Source: Hsuehochloa calcarea (lineage: Eukaryota > Streptophyta > Magnoliopsida > Poales > Poaceae). From it: a DNA stretch of 64,000 nucleotides. A model generated the notes under the pieces. The model was not told the DNA's origin and did no database searches. It saw only the letters and a program-made list of their open reading frames with translations. This document shows positions 10,658 to 21,603 of the stretch, one piece after another. The stretch spans positions 20,581,763 through 20,645,762 of the forward strand of contig CM070601.1 of the NCBI GenBank assembly GCA_036346395.1, read 5' to 3'. Positions within the stretch are counted from its first letter, which is position 1, and every line of letters begins with the position of its first letter. A program made the position numbers and the translations under genes.

Positions 10658-13049
10658 GTCGGGGCTTATATAGAAGACGAGCCTTGTGCCCGTTTGGATG
10701 GCACGTTAAGACCCGATAAGAAAGAGAATAAATGTTTCCCTCAACAAAGAAAGATCATTGTCCTGTTTAGGCATCACCTGGAACAGAGGGGTTCCCAAGA
10801 AAATTTTGCAGTTTTTTTATTTTTTTGGGTTCAATTACCCCGTTCTAAACAGGGCCTTAATTGTTGTGTTCGTGCGATGGAACAGAGAGTGGGGGTGGGA
10901 ATGGAACAGCGAGCCAAAACTCAGGACTACCATGAAAGATGTTGTCATATAAGTACTCCATTAGGTTTTAGTAGGATTCACGGCGCTAAATAAATATACT
11001 TGGAAATAATCGTATAGTCCTAGTCCTGAATTATGTTAAGAAAGTGTTCACCGAAAGTTTTGCTGTGTGGAGTAGCGACCCAGGGTAACCTGATCTTTAA
11101 CCCGAAGCTTAGGATCTAAAGCCCTATAGAGAAATTGTCAAAAGAAAATATAATTGATTCAGCCAAGAAAAAAGTTTGCTCATTTGAGACATGGCCTAGG
11201 TCCGTTCACACCATGGGTAGTTAGTAGTTACTACTGAAAAATGGGGGAGAGACGAACAGAAATCGGTGACCGAAGAGAAAGCGCAGCAGGAATTGGGGGC
11301 GTGTGGATACCATGAGGGTATACTCCAGATCTTATGATGATATGACAATTGGTAATGGCATTTACGGTTTGTCGTTTCACGTGTTTTCTACAAAGTTCAG
11401 TGCTGTCAGGCCAGAATCGGTCTGACCGATCCATGGCTGGTCTGATCGGCCTTGGTGGCAGTCGGACCGGTCAGTTACAGAAAGTGAGAATTGAGCTGGG
11501 CTAAAAATAGAGTGTGTAGGCAAGAGAGGGGATTCTATTGCACTTTGTCTCATAATTTTTTGAGTCTCCAGTCAAAAGTTCTATTGGTTTGAAAATTCCA
11601 GTAGGTTTCGGTTTTTCAGGGAGGAAAAACGGCTAAGTCCCACCGGCATCGACCGCCAGTGGGCGGTGGCCGACCGACCACGGGGCGGTCCGGCCGATTT
11701 CACTTTGATCGTCGCCCGTCGTGGCTGCGTTGTTCGGTTGTTAGGTCAAAGTCATGAGTTTCAGAGCATATATGTTGTATGATGCATATTTTGACTAACA
11801 TGGGTCAAGTTGTGAAGAACTTGTTCCCAAAATTCGGTTTACTTGTCTATTGTTGTGCAGTTTGCTTGGTGGTCAACGGCGAGGATGATCGGGGCTAGGC
11901 TTGGAGAGCTGAGGTCCAGAACGATCTACGATGTCAGGTGAGGTCAATGTACTCAAGCGTGGTGCAAGATGGACAAGGGTGACCTATTAGCTAATCCGAG
12001 GCGCAAGATGGCGCAAGGTGTTGCTAGTTAGGTCAAGAGGAGATAAAAATGACGCTTTAAAATGCGTGCGTATGTGTCCTGTTTGTTTTGGGCCTTAACG
12101 GGAGTCCAATAGGATCAAACATCTAGAAGGTCTAAGCCTCCACTATAAATAGGAGAGGGAGGTGGCTGCACCTCCTCTTCGCCTCTTTTGCAATTCTTGT
12201 AAACCCTAATTTTCTTAGGGAGAGCTTTTGTGGAGGCTAGGGTTATTGATGTTTAATGTGATTTTCGTGCTCTTGGATTGAGCATTGTCCTCCATTGATG
12301 GAGTGGCTGTAAGCCCTGGTCATATCAATCAATCAAAGGAAAGTTTGATCAATATTTTGTCTCATTGCGTTCTTTCTCTCTATTTGATGATTTTAGATCT
12401 TTCTTTGATCTGTGAGTTTTTGTTTGGTTTCTTCATGTGATCTAGCTTGCTGTGACATGTGGGAATCTATCTAGGATCATCTTGATCATCAATCACCCAC
12501 GAGCAAGAGCTTTGACCTAGTTTTCGTTTTGACCCAATTTTGAACCCTTATTTGATCAAACGGAAAAGGATCTTGATTCCTCCAAGAATTATTATAATCT
12601 TCGATTGGAATAGGTCCCTGTTGTCATAAAGAATGTGTGTTTCAAGTTTCATTAAGTTTGGATTGGTAGATCAAAATTTTCATCTATTTTCATCTTCGTC
12701 ATCGGGTCGTTCTTCATTTCAGACACCGCGGTCGATCGCCCATAGCCACCGGTCGTACCGATCGAGAATCGGTCCGACCGCCGCTAGGCAAAGATCGACC
12801 GCCAGTATATTGTTTCACTTCAATATTTGTTGATTTTGTCCTATCGCTTTGAGGTTTTTATTGGATTCAATAATAGTCTTCCGCTGTACTGATATACTGA
12901 TCTTCAAAGCTTCTATAGCTACTGGAGTAAAGTTTTATTGATTCATTATTTGTGAAAAAGTCAGCGTCCTCCTATTCACCCCCCTCTAGTCGCCTTTTCG
13001 GTCCAACAGGGCGAAATGCCTACATGCAGACACAGACAACACTGTTCAG
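10658..13049. repeat. 2.4-kb tandem duplication, unit 2
   Basis: Same order as unit 1, including the TATATAA motif, a solo LTR (11302-13008) and its GGGCG target duplications. Many substitutions and indels separate the units, most in the CCGGTC-rich part of the LTR, so the duplication is clearly older than the 12.7-kb one at 30701-56062. Confidence 0.85.
11302..13008 (+). mobile_element. Solo LTR, TSD GGGCG (unit 2 copy)
   Basis: Duplicate of the LTR at 8864-10616 with the same target duplication (11297-11301 and 13009-13013). Because both copies share the same TSD and flanks, the LTR inserted once and was then duplicated with its surroundings; these are not two independent insertions or the two LTRs of one element. 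Confidence 0.85.
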
Positions 13050-13380
13050 TGCGTGATGACGTCTAATTAAGATTTGGATCTCTGCGTTGCGGCCGTGCGT
13101 GCGTGCTTGCAGCTGGAGCGAGATCAATCCTTATCCTTTTGAGTCCCGTTTGGTTCCTCTCGAATAAAACAGAGGAAATTTTGATGGGAAGCCGCGTACT
13201 ACTACTTTTAATCCTCGGCTTTATTCTATTCACTCGATGCTTTGTCCCCCAATGGAGAAAGGTAGATCTGCTCCATAATCTCAGGTTTGTAGTGTTGCGT
13301 CATGGAAGACATGAATTACAAGTAGCTGTAACCAAGTAGACTTCAACCCGAAGAGAGCTACTCAATTCAAACCATACAAG
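13050..13380. other. No recognisable feature
   Basis: Single-copy-looking sequence between the 2.4-kb duplication and the CACTA-like element. The 78-codon frame at 13103-13339 has no recognisable similarity. Confidence 0.4.
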
Positions 13381-14520
13381 CACTACTAAAGATAGGGTCA
13401 TCACAGATGACTCTAAACCGTCATCACAGACGGTTTTTGAATTGTTTGAATTTATATATCTGTGATGATATGAGGTCATCATAGACGATTTTTGAACCTT
13501 TTGTGATACATATGGTTATGAACAAGAACCGTCTGTAGTAATGGATTATCATGGATGGTTTTTATTCAGAACTATCTGTGATAGTTTTTTCACAATTGAT
13601 TATTATTTAGAACCGTCTATGATAGTTTTTTCTATTGCAAAAAAAATTAAATTTTGAGCCAAACCAATCAATTGCTGAACAATTGGACCCGGGTATCTTC
13701 ATATGGTTGATTACACAATCTAAAATAAAGTAAAACTCGAACCGGATGGCGAACGAACGACGAAAACGGGTGCTAAAACTTTAGATGCTGTTTTGAGACC
13801 CTAAACGACCTTTTTTGGGGCCTTGCGAAGAGAATCTAAGCTTAATTTACATATTTTTATATTGAACTTTTCATTAGCTTTCCAACGAGCCAAAGAACGT
13901 TGTAATTCAAGTTTGTATGCAAAAGTTGTGGTTGTTTTATCGACAGTGTGCGAAACCGAAATCTGTTCGGGTTCAGATTTGTGGCCGAGGAGGAAAACGA
14001 GTCCGAGACGAAGAGGTGAACTTGGACTCAGGGATGTTGAGGTGCTCGCTGTTGATGTCTATGAGCTTCATCTCAAAATCCACAATCTTATCTTGATCTA
14101 TTCATTCACAAGAAAACAACGGTCACCATTGAGAGCTACTAAAAGCAACAAGGCATGGGAAGGCGACAAGCGATTGATCACTTACTAAGGAACTCGAACA
14201 TGAAGGTGACGAAACAGTCGAAGTCGGCATCAGTCACCAGCTCGCGGATCGCTTCCATAACCTTCTTGAGAAGTCCCCTGAGATTTGTGGTTTGGGAGTG
14301 GAGAGTGGTCGAGGAGGAAGGGGATATTAATAGGGAAGCATTTTGGGATGTGAAAATATTTACCGCTCTGTGATACAAAATTATCACAGACGATTCTTGT
14401 TAAAACCGTATGTGATAATTGTAATTATCACATAGGTTCTTGTAAAAAACCGTCTGCCACAGACGATTCTTGTTAAAAACCGTCTGTGAAGTATCACAGA
14501 ACTTGCGCAGTTAGCGAAAG
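13381..14520. mobile_element. Non-autonomous CACTA-like element carrying a captured gene fragment
   Basis: The left end reads CACTACTAAAGATAGGGTC at 13381, followed by a cluster of CACAGACGGTTTTT/AACCGTCTGTG motifs to about 13630. A second cluster of the same motifs occupies 14370-14490. The motifs match those of the CACTA remnant at 4865-5492. Between the clusters lies a fragment of a PCNA gene on the minus strand. The right terminus is uncertain: no clean TAGTG was found, and the last subterminal motif ends near 14500. Confidence 0.65.
14018..14273 (-). pseudogene. PCNA (sliding clamp) gene fragment, captured
   Basis: Minus-strand translation from 14273 gives LLKKVMEAIRELVTDADFDC, nearly identical to the N-terminal helix of plant PCNA, the DNA polymerase clamp. 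It then jumps to VTFMFE, omitting about 70-80 internal codons of PCNA. A GTAAGTG donor at 14185 and an AG acceptor at 14099-14098 bound an 88-bp intron. Splicing there restores a reading of FE(F/L)NQDKIVDFEMKLIDINSEHL, the next PCNA segment, so the intron position and phase of the donor gene are kept. After IPESKF the match ends. The fragment is too short to make a clamp. It lies between CACTA subterminal repeats, so it was probably carried as transposon cargo. Identification is by family recognition, not by a search. Confidence 0.8.
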
Positions 14521-16190
14521 GTGAATTAGGTCATCTATAACGGTACAGACAACTGTTGTCTACGGTATTCTTTTGTATCATTTATAGGCAGTACTAAAGA
14601 CAGTTTCGATAATAAATTATCTTTTTACATGTCTCTATAGATAGCTACTTTATGTACAACGTATCTTTTTTTTGTGTGTTACAGTCGACTACTGCATAAG
14701 AGATGATTCAATTCTCTATAGCCCTCTCTCTCTCCCATGTCATCTCGTGCTCCATGTATGTAATATCACACTACTCTTACACCGTGCGGTTTGGTATTCT
14801 GGTATTCCTCCTCCCATTCAAAATCTCGTGAACGAGGAGTGTAAGTTATATATTGTTTAATCAATAAAGCTCTCTTTTCCCTTGAAAAAAAAGTAGCGTA
14901 TCTTCGCGAAGTTTCCCGCTGAAACAAAAAGTGCTCACGAGGCGCATGTAGCTTGGCCCATGGACCAACAAGATGGCCACGTGCAAAACGAAGGCAATCA
15001 ATCAGGGCGTGTTTGGAGCACACCGTCGGCTCGAGACTTGGCCATGTTTCATTCCTCCTTGCTCTACACTGGAAGAGAGAAGAATCCCACCACCCACCGA
15101 AAGTGTTGATCAAACTCATGGCATACGTAGTGAATCAGACACCGTCTCTTGCATCCCCTCGCCTCGTCTGTACCCTACCTCTAACGCAACAAACCAAACA
15201 ATTTCTGAGCCAGACAGACAAACAAACAGGCGCTCACACGCTTCCTCTCTACCGAAAGATCACGCGAGCAGGCGGCGCGCGTACACAGCTCAGGCGAATG
15301 CGGCAAAGCGCGGGGGGACAGCCCCACGTTGCCCTTGTTCCAGGCGCTCACATGGGCAGCAGCACCGGCGCACATGGGTCGGGCCGTGACGAGCTCATCG
15401 TGATCGAGCCCGCGCGGTTTATTTGCTGCTCTGCTCGTACGTGTGCCACCTATGTAGGTGTGGCATGTTTGTGGTTAAGCACGGTAAAAGGTAGAACTCG
15501 AAACACATCCGAATTGGACAGAAACTTGGATATGTGGATCTGATCTTACTAGTATGAGTTGAACCGACTCTTGACCTAGACTAGCTCAACCTGAGTTCGG
15601 CTGTGCCAAGCCAAATGAAGTAGCACGCCTAAGCTTGTTCAAGCTTGAGTTTTACGTATTCTAGTGTGTACGGAACGTACACATAGGTGATGTGTGTTGA
15701 GGGTATCCGTCTGTCTTGTACTTTCTTAAAAAAGTTTGATTCGTATCTTTTCCTCTCAAAATCGAATAGGGTAATTCCCTACATACCACTGAATAACTTC
15801 GTTTGTTCTTTATATGTCACTTATGTCCCACTGACATATGGGTTCGAACTCACATGCCAATCTCATAATGAGTAATATATAAAGAATCATGTAGTTTGTC
15901 ATGGGCATGCAGGTAATTAATCCAAATCCGATAGTTTGGATGGATATTTCCCTTTGCAATTAAGGTGACATTTTTTTAGATAGTAGGATATCAAAATTGC
16001 AAATCCTACCATGAATTTAAATTGTAATAAAGTTATAGAAAACCTGATAAAGTTAACAATAATTTCATCCGGTAGAGATGGAACATGACAAATTGCTACA
16101 GTTCTTTTTTAAAACAAATCATGCGTCGGACATATTATATCATGAGAGACGACTAGACAACGGTATAGCAACAAGTTTCAATAAATTTCA
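14521..16190. other. No recognisable gene
   Basis: A 196-codon frame at 14953-15543 (plus) and an overlapping minus-strand frame at 14766-15119 are present. Neither shows a known domain and they overlap on opposite strands, so I do not call a gene. The sequence at 14575-14600 (CAGTACTAAAGACAG) resembles the CACTA end at 13381 but lacks other support. Confidence 0.4.
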
Positions 16191-16680
16191 TGAAAATGTT
16201 TGAAATTTTTCGAGTTTCAGTGAGTTTCGCGTGTTTCTAGAAGTTTCCATAAGCTTTCAAAAAAGTTCGAGGTCAAAGTTTTAATGAGTTTCAGATTTTG
16301 GAGCTCAAGTTTTAACAAGTTTCAGCCAAAGAGTTTCAAGAGGTTTTAACAGGTTTCAGCCAAAGAGTTTCCAGAGGTTTCGCCATGTTGCAACAAAAAG
16401 TCCCAAGAAGTTTCGACGAGTTTCATATTTTTCCCGCCACAAACGTGTGCACTCACCGCACATCACACCCCATCGAACTGTGCTGTCGTGGCTAGCACAT
16501 CTTTGTGCCCCGTGCCGCCACACCTCACCGTGTATTACACCCCGTCGAGCCACATTGGTGTGGCCTGCACCACGCCTCACCGCTCGAGCTCGCCGTGCAT
16601 TGCGCCCTGTCGAGCCGCACTGTTGTGGCCCTCGCTCCATCACCACCTCCATATTTCGCCGTGAGGAGGGAGGGCAGATG
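16190..16680. repeat. Degenerate GAGTTTC repeats followed by a GC-rich repeat block
   Basis: 16190-16430 contains about a dozen scattered GAGTTTC/AGTTTCA motifs in loose tandem. 16440-16640 is GC-rich with related blocks of about 50-60 bases (CACCCCRTCGA, GCCCYGTCGAGCC). No coding potential is supported; origin unknown. Confidence 0.45.
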
Positions 16681-16722
16681 AGAGGAGGAAATAGTTGGTT
16701 CGTATGGGGGTGGTGGACAAGG

Positions 16723-18435
16723 TGGAAGTATGTAGGCCCCTAATAATGGTTTTGGTAATTAATGACAACAATGTATTAAGAGACTAACTTGTGTGTTAAG
16801 ATGTTTTCAAGGTTAAGTCCCAAAAGATCGAATGATGACATGGAAATAGCAATGCAAAAGTGACAAAGATCGACTTGACTCAAGCAAAGGTATAATAGTA
16901 TCTAAGGATTATTTTATAGTATTTATAGGAATCATAGCTAGTAGCTTGAAGATCTATTTATGTGACATCTTGATGAACTAAAAGTCATGCATTGTATTTG
17001 TTCTTGCCTCTAAAAAATGTTCATAAAAATCAGCATGACTGCAAGTAATGAGCGGTATTACCGCAAGTCGGTAATACCAAATCCAGTTGGCGGTATGAAT
17101 TTTTCACGGAGTATATTTTTGTAAGAATTTCTCGAAACTCCAAAATCAGTATGACCGCAAGTGATGAGCCCCGCAAGTCATTAATACTAAAATTCAGTTG
17201 GCTGTATAAATTTTCCAGAGAGTATGTTTTTGAAAGAGTTTTTCGATATCCCAAAATAGGTATGACCGCAAGTAATGAACGATATTACCGCAAGTCGGTA
17301 ATACTAAAGTCTTGTTGCGTTATGTTTTTTTTTCCAGAGAACATATTTTTGGGAGATTTTCTTGAAATCTGAAAGCGATATGACCGCAACTCTTGAGCGG
17401 TATTACCGCAAGTCGGTAATACCGAGTTTTATTTAGCGGTACAATTTTTCCAGAGATTGTGTTTTTCTTGATATTTTGATTCTCTAGAAATCGGTAATAC
17501 CGATATAACCGAGCGGTATTACCGCAATGCGGTAACACCAGTTTGTAGTTGGTGGTGGTACTGTAACTTTTTCGTAACAGCTATAACAGACGCATTTAAT
17601 GCACAACAGTTGACCGTTGTTTCTCGACTGTGGTAATACCGGACTTAAACGGTGGTATTACCGCAAATCATGAATTTTTCAGGAATCTAGTTCAAACGGC
17701 TAGTTTTGTGGGTGGGGGTTATAAATACCCCCACCTGCTTCTAGCTCGGAACTTTTGAGCATATCCACTCTCATTGAATACCCTTGAGCTCTTATACACT
17801 CTCTACTACTCTTTTGCTTTGAATTCTCATTTTGATGTAGTTGAGAGCATTCAAGTGCATTGCATCATTAGTTGATCTTGTTGGCACTTGATTTTCCTCA
17901 AGCAAAATACTTAGTTTATTACTCTTGGTGCTTGCCGACATCTAAACGGCTTTGGAGGAAAGTTGCGTGGTGAGCTCTTCAAAGAAGATTGTGAAGAGTT
18001 ATAGCAACGGATTGTGAAGTGGTTGAGTGCCCACCATCTCCGGAGTGGAGAAAGAGCAACGATAGTGATCTAGGGCCAAGACTTAATTCGTGGAGCCGAC
18101 TTGATTCGTTCAAGTTTCTTCAACGTGGACTAGTGAAGATCGGCAAGTCTTCGATATCATGAGAAAAACTTTATTGTCTCCATTGTGGTTTATTTCTTGT
18201 CTTTACTAATTCCGTGTTTACATTTCTAGCTATTTACTGGTGTAGAATTAATTAGATAAAATTGTTTGTAGTGTTGACTTTGTTTCATATTCATCTTAAA
18301 AGGCTTAGTAGTTTTTATATTGTATTTACTCTATGAAGTCTTGTTAAAGCAATCTAGCTTAAAATTGTCAATTAGTTAAAAAGTTTAAAAAACCTCCTAT
18401 TCACCCCCCTCTAGTTGGTTATCCTTGATCCTACA
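16723..18435 (+). mobile_element. Solo LTR, TSD CAAGG
   Basis: Starts TGGAAGTATGTAGG and ends CTTGATCCTACA, with CAAGG at 16718-16722 and 18436-18440. No gag or pol lies inside. The 3' part (CCTCCTATTCACCCCCCTCTAG) resembles that of the LTRs at 8864 and 11302, suggesting related families, while the internal repeats are different (GCGGTATTACCGC type). TG..CA ends and a perfect 5-bp duplication make the call firm. Confidence 0.8.
17033..17560 (+). repeat. Tandem repeats of about 111-124 bp within the solo LTR
   Basis: Diverged copies begin at about 17035, 17151, 17262, 17379 and 17503. Each opens with ATGACCGCAAGT-like sequence and carries the palindrome GCGGTATTACCGC, then CGGTAATAC, then a T-rich block with TTTTCCAGAGA. 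The fifth copy is the most diverged. Confidence 0.75.
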
Positions 18436-18440
18436 CAAGG

Positions 18441-19600
18441 TTGTGGTGATTGGGAAGACAACTAACGAGGATTCAATAATCCTCTATTAATAAAACCAAT
18501 TATTTGTTATATTCATTATGGATAATGGTATTCTAAAAAGGCATCGAATATACCCCTGGTCGCTGATACCTGCAACGACCAGGAAAGGTTACGACCATCC
18601 TATGGTTGTGAGGTCTATTACGACTAGGTCGACTTACAGCCACCCTATGGCTGATAAATCATATAGACATGCGGACCTTATCGACTAAGGATCATGTACA
18701 CTATGCTCAACTATGCAAAGTAGTTAATACACGTGCGCGTTATCTCTGGCATAACTGTATGCACTTCTCTCTATCTCTAGCAATAATTGTTTGATGAACG
18801 TGTAGCAATATGTCTCACTGACAACAACCGTTATCCATGTGAGTACTCAAGTAATCGTCGAGACGCCTCTTGTCAACACAACAATTGCCACCCCTTTCAA
18901 ATGTTTTATAAGGGGCGGTGCCAACAGACAGAAAGAGAGGTCGAAGATGATCAAAGTATTAACAAACACACCCAGGATTATCAACAAGATAAGTCATTAA
19001 ACTTAGTTCGATGGCTTGTTGATTGTTGTACTCTGTAATCTCATTCAATACAAGAACACATGAGTATGACTATAATTCTCTCCGAAGAAGGTCTAAATCA
19101 ATCTAAAAAAGTCATTGTCTCTTATTGCATAATCTTGAGAGTTGTGTCCCTAATATTTATTTCATAAGACCAATAGTGATTCATCGACAACAGCTTTAGG
19201 ATCCGTGTGGTGAATTTTATCCAATGCTCGATAACTATTCCATTGCATAAACTTCTGAATTCACATCATACTAGATGTCTTTGAGAGAAAAATTATAAGA
19301 ATAAGAAAATGTTCAAGACATAAACTTCTTATATTTTTAAATATCATTTGTCTTTTTACCATTCACATACAATCAAATTTTTTCATGTTTTTTAGACGGT
19401 GGGAATAAATACCTAGTGCAATCAATTTAAGTCTCACAACGTATCACGGGTCCAAATTTCTAAAAATACTAGTGAAAATCTAAACAAACTCTGGTTATCC
19501 ACCAGAGGCAAGCGCCACATCGTCTAGCTATCATCGGCATATTTGTCCATCAATTTGCAAGTGTACATTTGTAGGAATTTTTAAAATAATATTATTTTAA
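18441..19600. other. Probable retrotransposon-derived sequence, unassigned
   Basis: 18540-18720 carries ACGACCA/TGGTCG-type motifs like those in the LTRs at 23640-24000 and 41090-41290. An ATAAG-type box near 18908 and a CAATACAAGAACACA stretch near 19050 resemble LTR transcription signals. No ends with a target duplication were found. The 83-codon frame at 18787-19038 has no recognisable domain. Confidence 0.35.
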
Positions 19601-19639
19601 AAGATAATTAGAAAAGTAAATAGTCTCCCCAAAAAGTTA

Positions 19640-20750
19640 CAAAACTAGGCTCCTATCGCCGTTTGAACTGGCGACAGGCTCCTGTTGCCAGTTCTACTGG
19701 CGACAGAGCCTAGCCCCTAACGACAGGAGGCTCAACAGTCCAAAATAGTCCCCGGAGCTCCCTATCACAAGTTGAACTGGCGACAGGGACACACTCTCCC
19801 TTATTAAAGACCCTTGAAACCCTAAAATTCAGGTAGAATTCACTTTTATTCAGAAAAAAGAGGAGGAAGGAAGGGAGAGGAGTAGAGAGGAGGAGAGAAG
19901 CTAGCGAAGCGCTGCCCATTCGGTCGCCCACCTATCAGGTAATTTTTTTTTAACCGAATGGATTACATAGTTTTAGATGTAGGGTCACGTAGTGTAGTAT
20001 GTTATACATAATACTTGTTAGTGGGTAGTCTAGTTTGAGATATATGGTTAATCGTAGAAATCTTCTTTACGGTGAAGTGTGTGAGGGGACTATTCTTGAG
20101 GGACCCGAGGGGATTGATTTGCGTTATTTCCAATCAGCGACTGTGCCCCTACTGAGAGCATAGTGGTGTACATGGGGCGTTGTGACGCGCTGATTGTTTT
20201 ACTTGTTCCAAGTGGATCATGATGTGTATGATTTGAGATTGAGTTGCCTTACCCCCCAAGCAGTACATCGCACATATTGGGGGTAAGTGCAACTCAAGGG
20301 AACAAGGTCATGGTAGTCATATGTACGCATGGCGACGGAGGGAGGGTGGAATTTGGTCCTTCTGGCCCATGCATATGTCAAGCCCACTCCTGCATCCACA
20401 GATGAACAAGAAGGGGATGGTGACGCCGAAGAATAAGTCGGGGACTCCAGCCACAGCGTAGCGCACATAATCGCTGAAGGTCCGGGAGTAGTTGGTCCTG
20501 TCGATGAAGACCCTGTGGAAGGAGCTTCTTCGGTTATGCAAACTAGTGGGCTTGCTGACGAGGGTAAGGATCTTGAAACACTAGTGCAATAGATGGATCT
20601 CGAAGACCAGGACTACATGGCATTGTCAGAAGATGAAGGATCCGATGATGAGGATGATGTGGACCAGCAGGTTGTTTCATCCAAGTGAAACACATACCAG
20701 TTCAATAACCTCGTCGTCAACGAAGGCTCCCGTGTACCGTGGGAGTCTTA
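19640..20750 (+). mobile_element. Mutator-like element remnant, 5' part
   Basis: 19640-19790 holds repeats of CTGGCGACAGG and its near-complement, then a GA-rich leader and a GT-donor-like CAGGTAATTTTT. From 20329 a single plus-strand frame runs to about 20750 with three in-frame stops (TAA, TAG, TGA). It encodes an acidic stretch (ALSEDEGSDDEDD) followed by NTYQFNNLVVNEG and VPWESY. That order (acidic region, then a conserved block ending in a PWE-Y motif) is what I know from the N-terminus of plant Mutator-like transposases. The sequence ends where the minus-strand copia gag begins, so the rest is lost. Family call is inference. Confidence 0.45.
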
Positions 20751-20751
20751 C

Positions 20752-21603
20752 TTCCTTTGTTCTTTTTCATTTCTGCTAAGCACTTCTTGCAATTTCTCTT
20801 TCAATGCCCAGTCTCATGACAATGGTAACTTCTGTGTCGGGCTTAGGACCCAGCTTGAGCTTCTTAAGCTTAGCCTTGAGACTCTCGATCTCATCTTGAG
20901 TCTTTTCTTTGCCATTTCCCTTTCCCTGAGACTTACCATTCTTCTTGAAGTTAGTAGTCTTTTGAACCATCATCACATGATTAGAACTTTTCTTGATGCT
21001 TTCCTCAGTAGCTTTAAGCATACCTTGTAACTCGGTCATTGACTTCTCTATGCCATTCGTATGAAAATTCAATATGATTGGCTCAAAACTCGCAGGGAGC
21101 GATTGGAGAATCACATCAGTAGCCAACTCTTGGCTAAGGAGAAAACTAAGCTTTTTCAAGCTCTCAATGTGACCAATCATCTTGATCACATGATGACTGA
21201 CTAGATTAACTTCTGGTAGCCTACAAGAAAACAATGTTTTTGAGGTATTGTACCTCTCTGCCCTTGTTTGATCCTGAAACATACCTTTCAGACCCACAAT
21301 CATATTGTAAGTGTATGTGGTCTCATATTGCTTCTGAAGCTCAGAGTTCATGGTAGCAAGTATAAGATAGTGCACATCGACTGCATCATTGTAATGCTTC
21401 TCATAAGCATTCTTTTCAGCATGAGTAGCATCAACATTCAGTTCCTCAGGATAATGACCCTTTAGAACATATTACTTGTTTTCTTGTTTGAGAACAATTC
21501 TCAAATTACAAAACCAATCAATGAAGTTGGTTCCATTCAGCTTTTCTTTCTCAAGAATAGATCGCAAGTTAAAGGTATGTGTGGAGGAAGTGTTAGATGC
21601 CAT
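20752..21603 (-). pseudogene. Ty1-copia gag, truncated, with nonsense mutations
   Basis: ATG at 21603 (MASNTSSTHTFNLRSIL) starts a typical copia gag (UBN2-type) frame: a KLNGTNFIDWFCNLRIVLKQ block, an in-frame TAA at 21474-21472, then a long frame with the YNTSKTLFSCRLPEVNLVSH region and a lysine-rich linker. The zinc knuckle that should follow is visible only in another frame as CHETGH(stop)KRNC near 20820-20785: a frameshift has separated it and its Trp codon is now TGA. No protease follows. In a working element this protein would form the cytoplasmic particle that packages the RNA. Confidence 0.8.

Noticed and set aside
8864..13008. The two LTRs as the ends of one retrotransposon
   Set aside because: Both have the same TSD on each side and the 'internal' 685 bp is host flank also present left of the first LTR. 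This is a segmental duplication.
14953..15543. 196-codon open frame
   Set aside because: No recognisable motif; overlapped by an antisense frame; no promoter or splice evidence.
18787..19038. 83-codon frame
   Set aside because: It sits in LTR-like sequence and lacks any recognisable domain.
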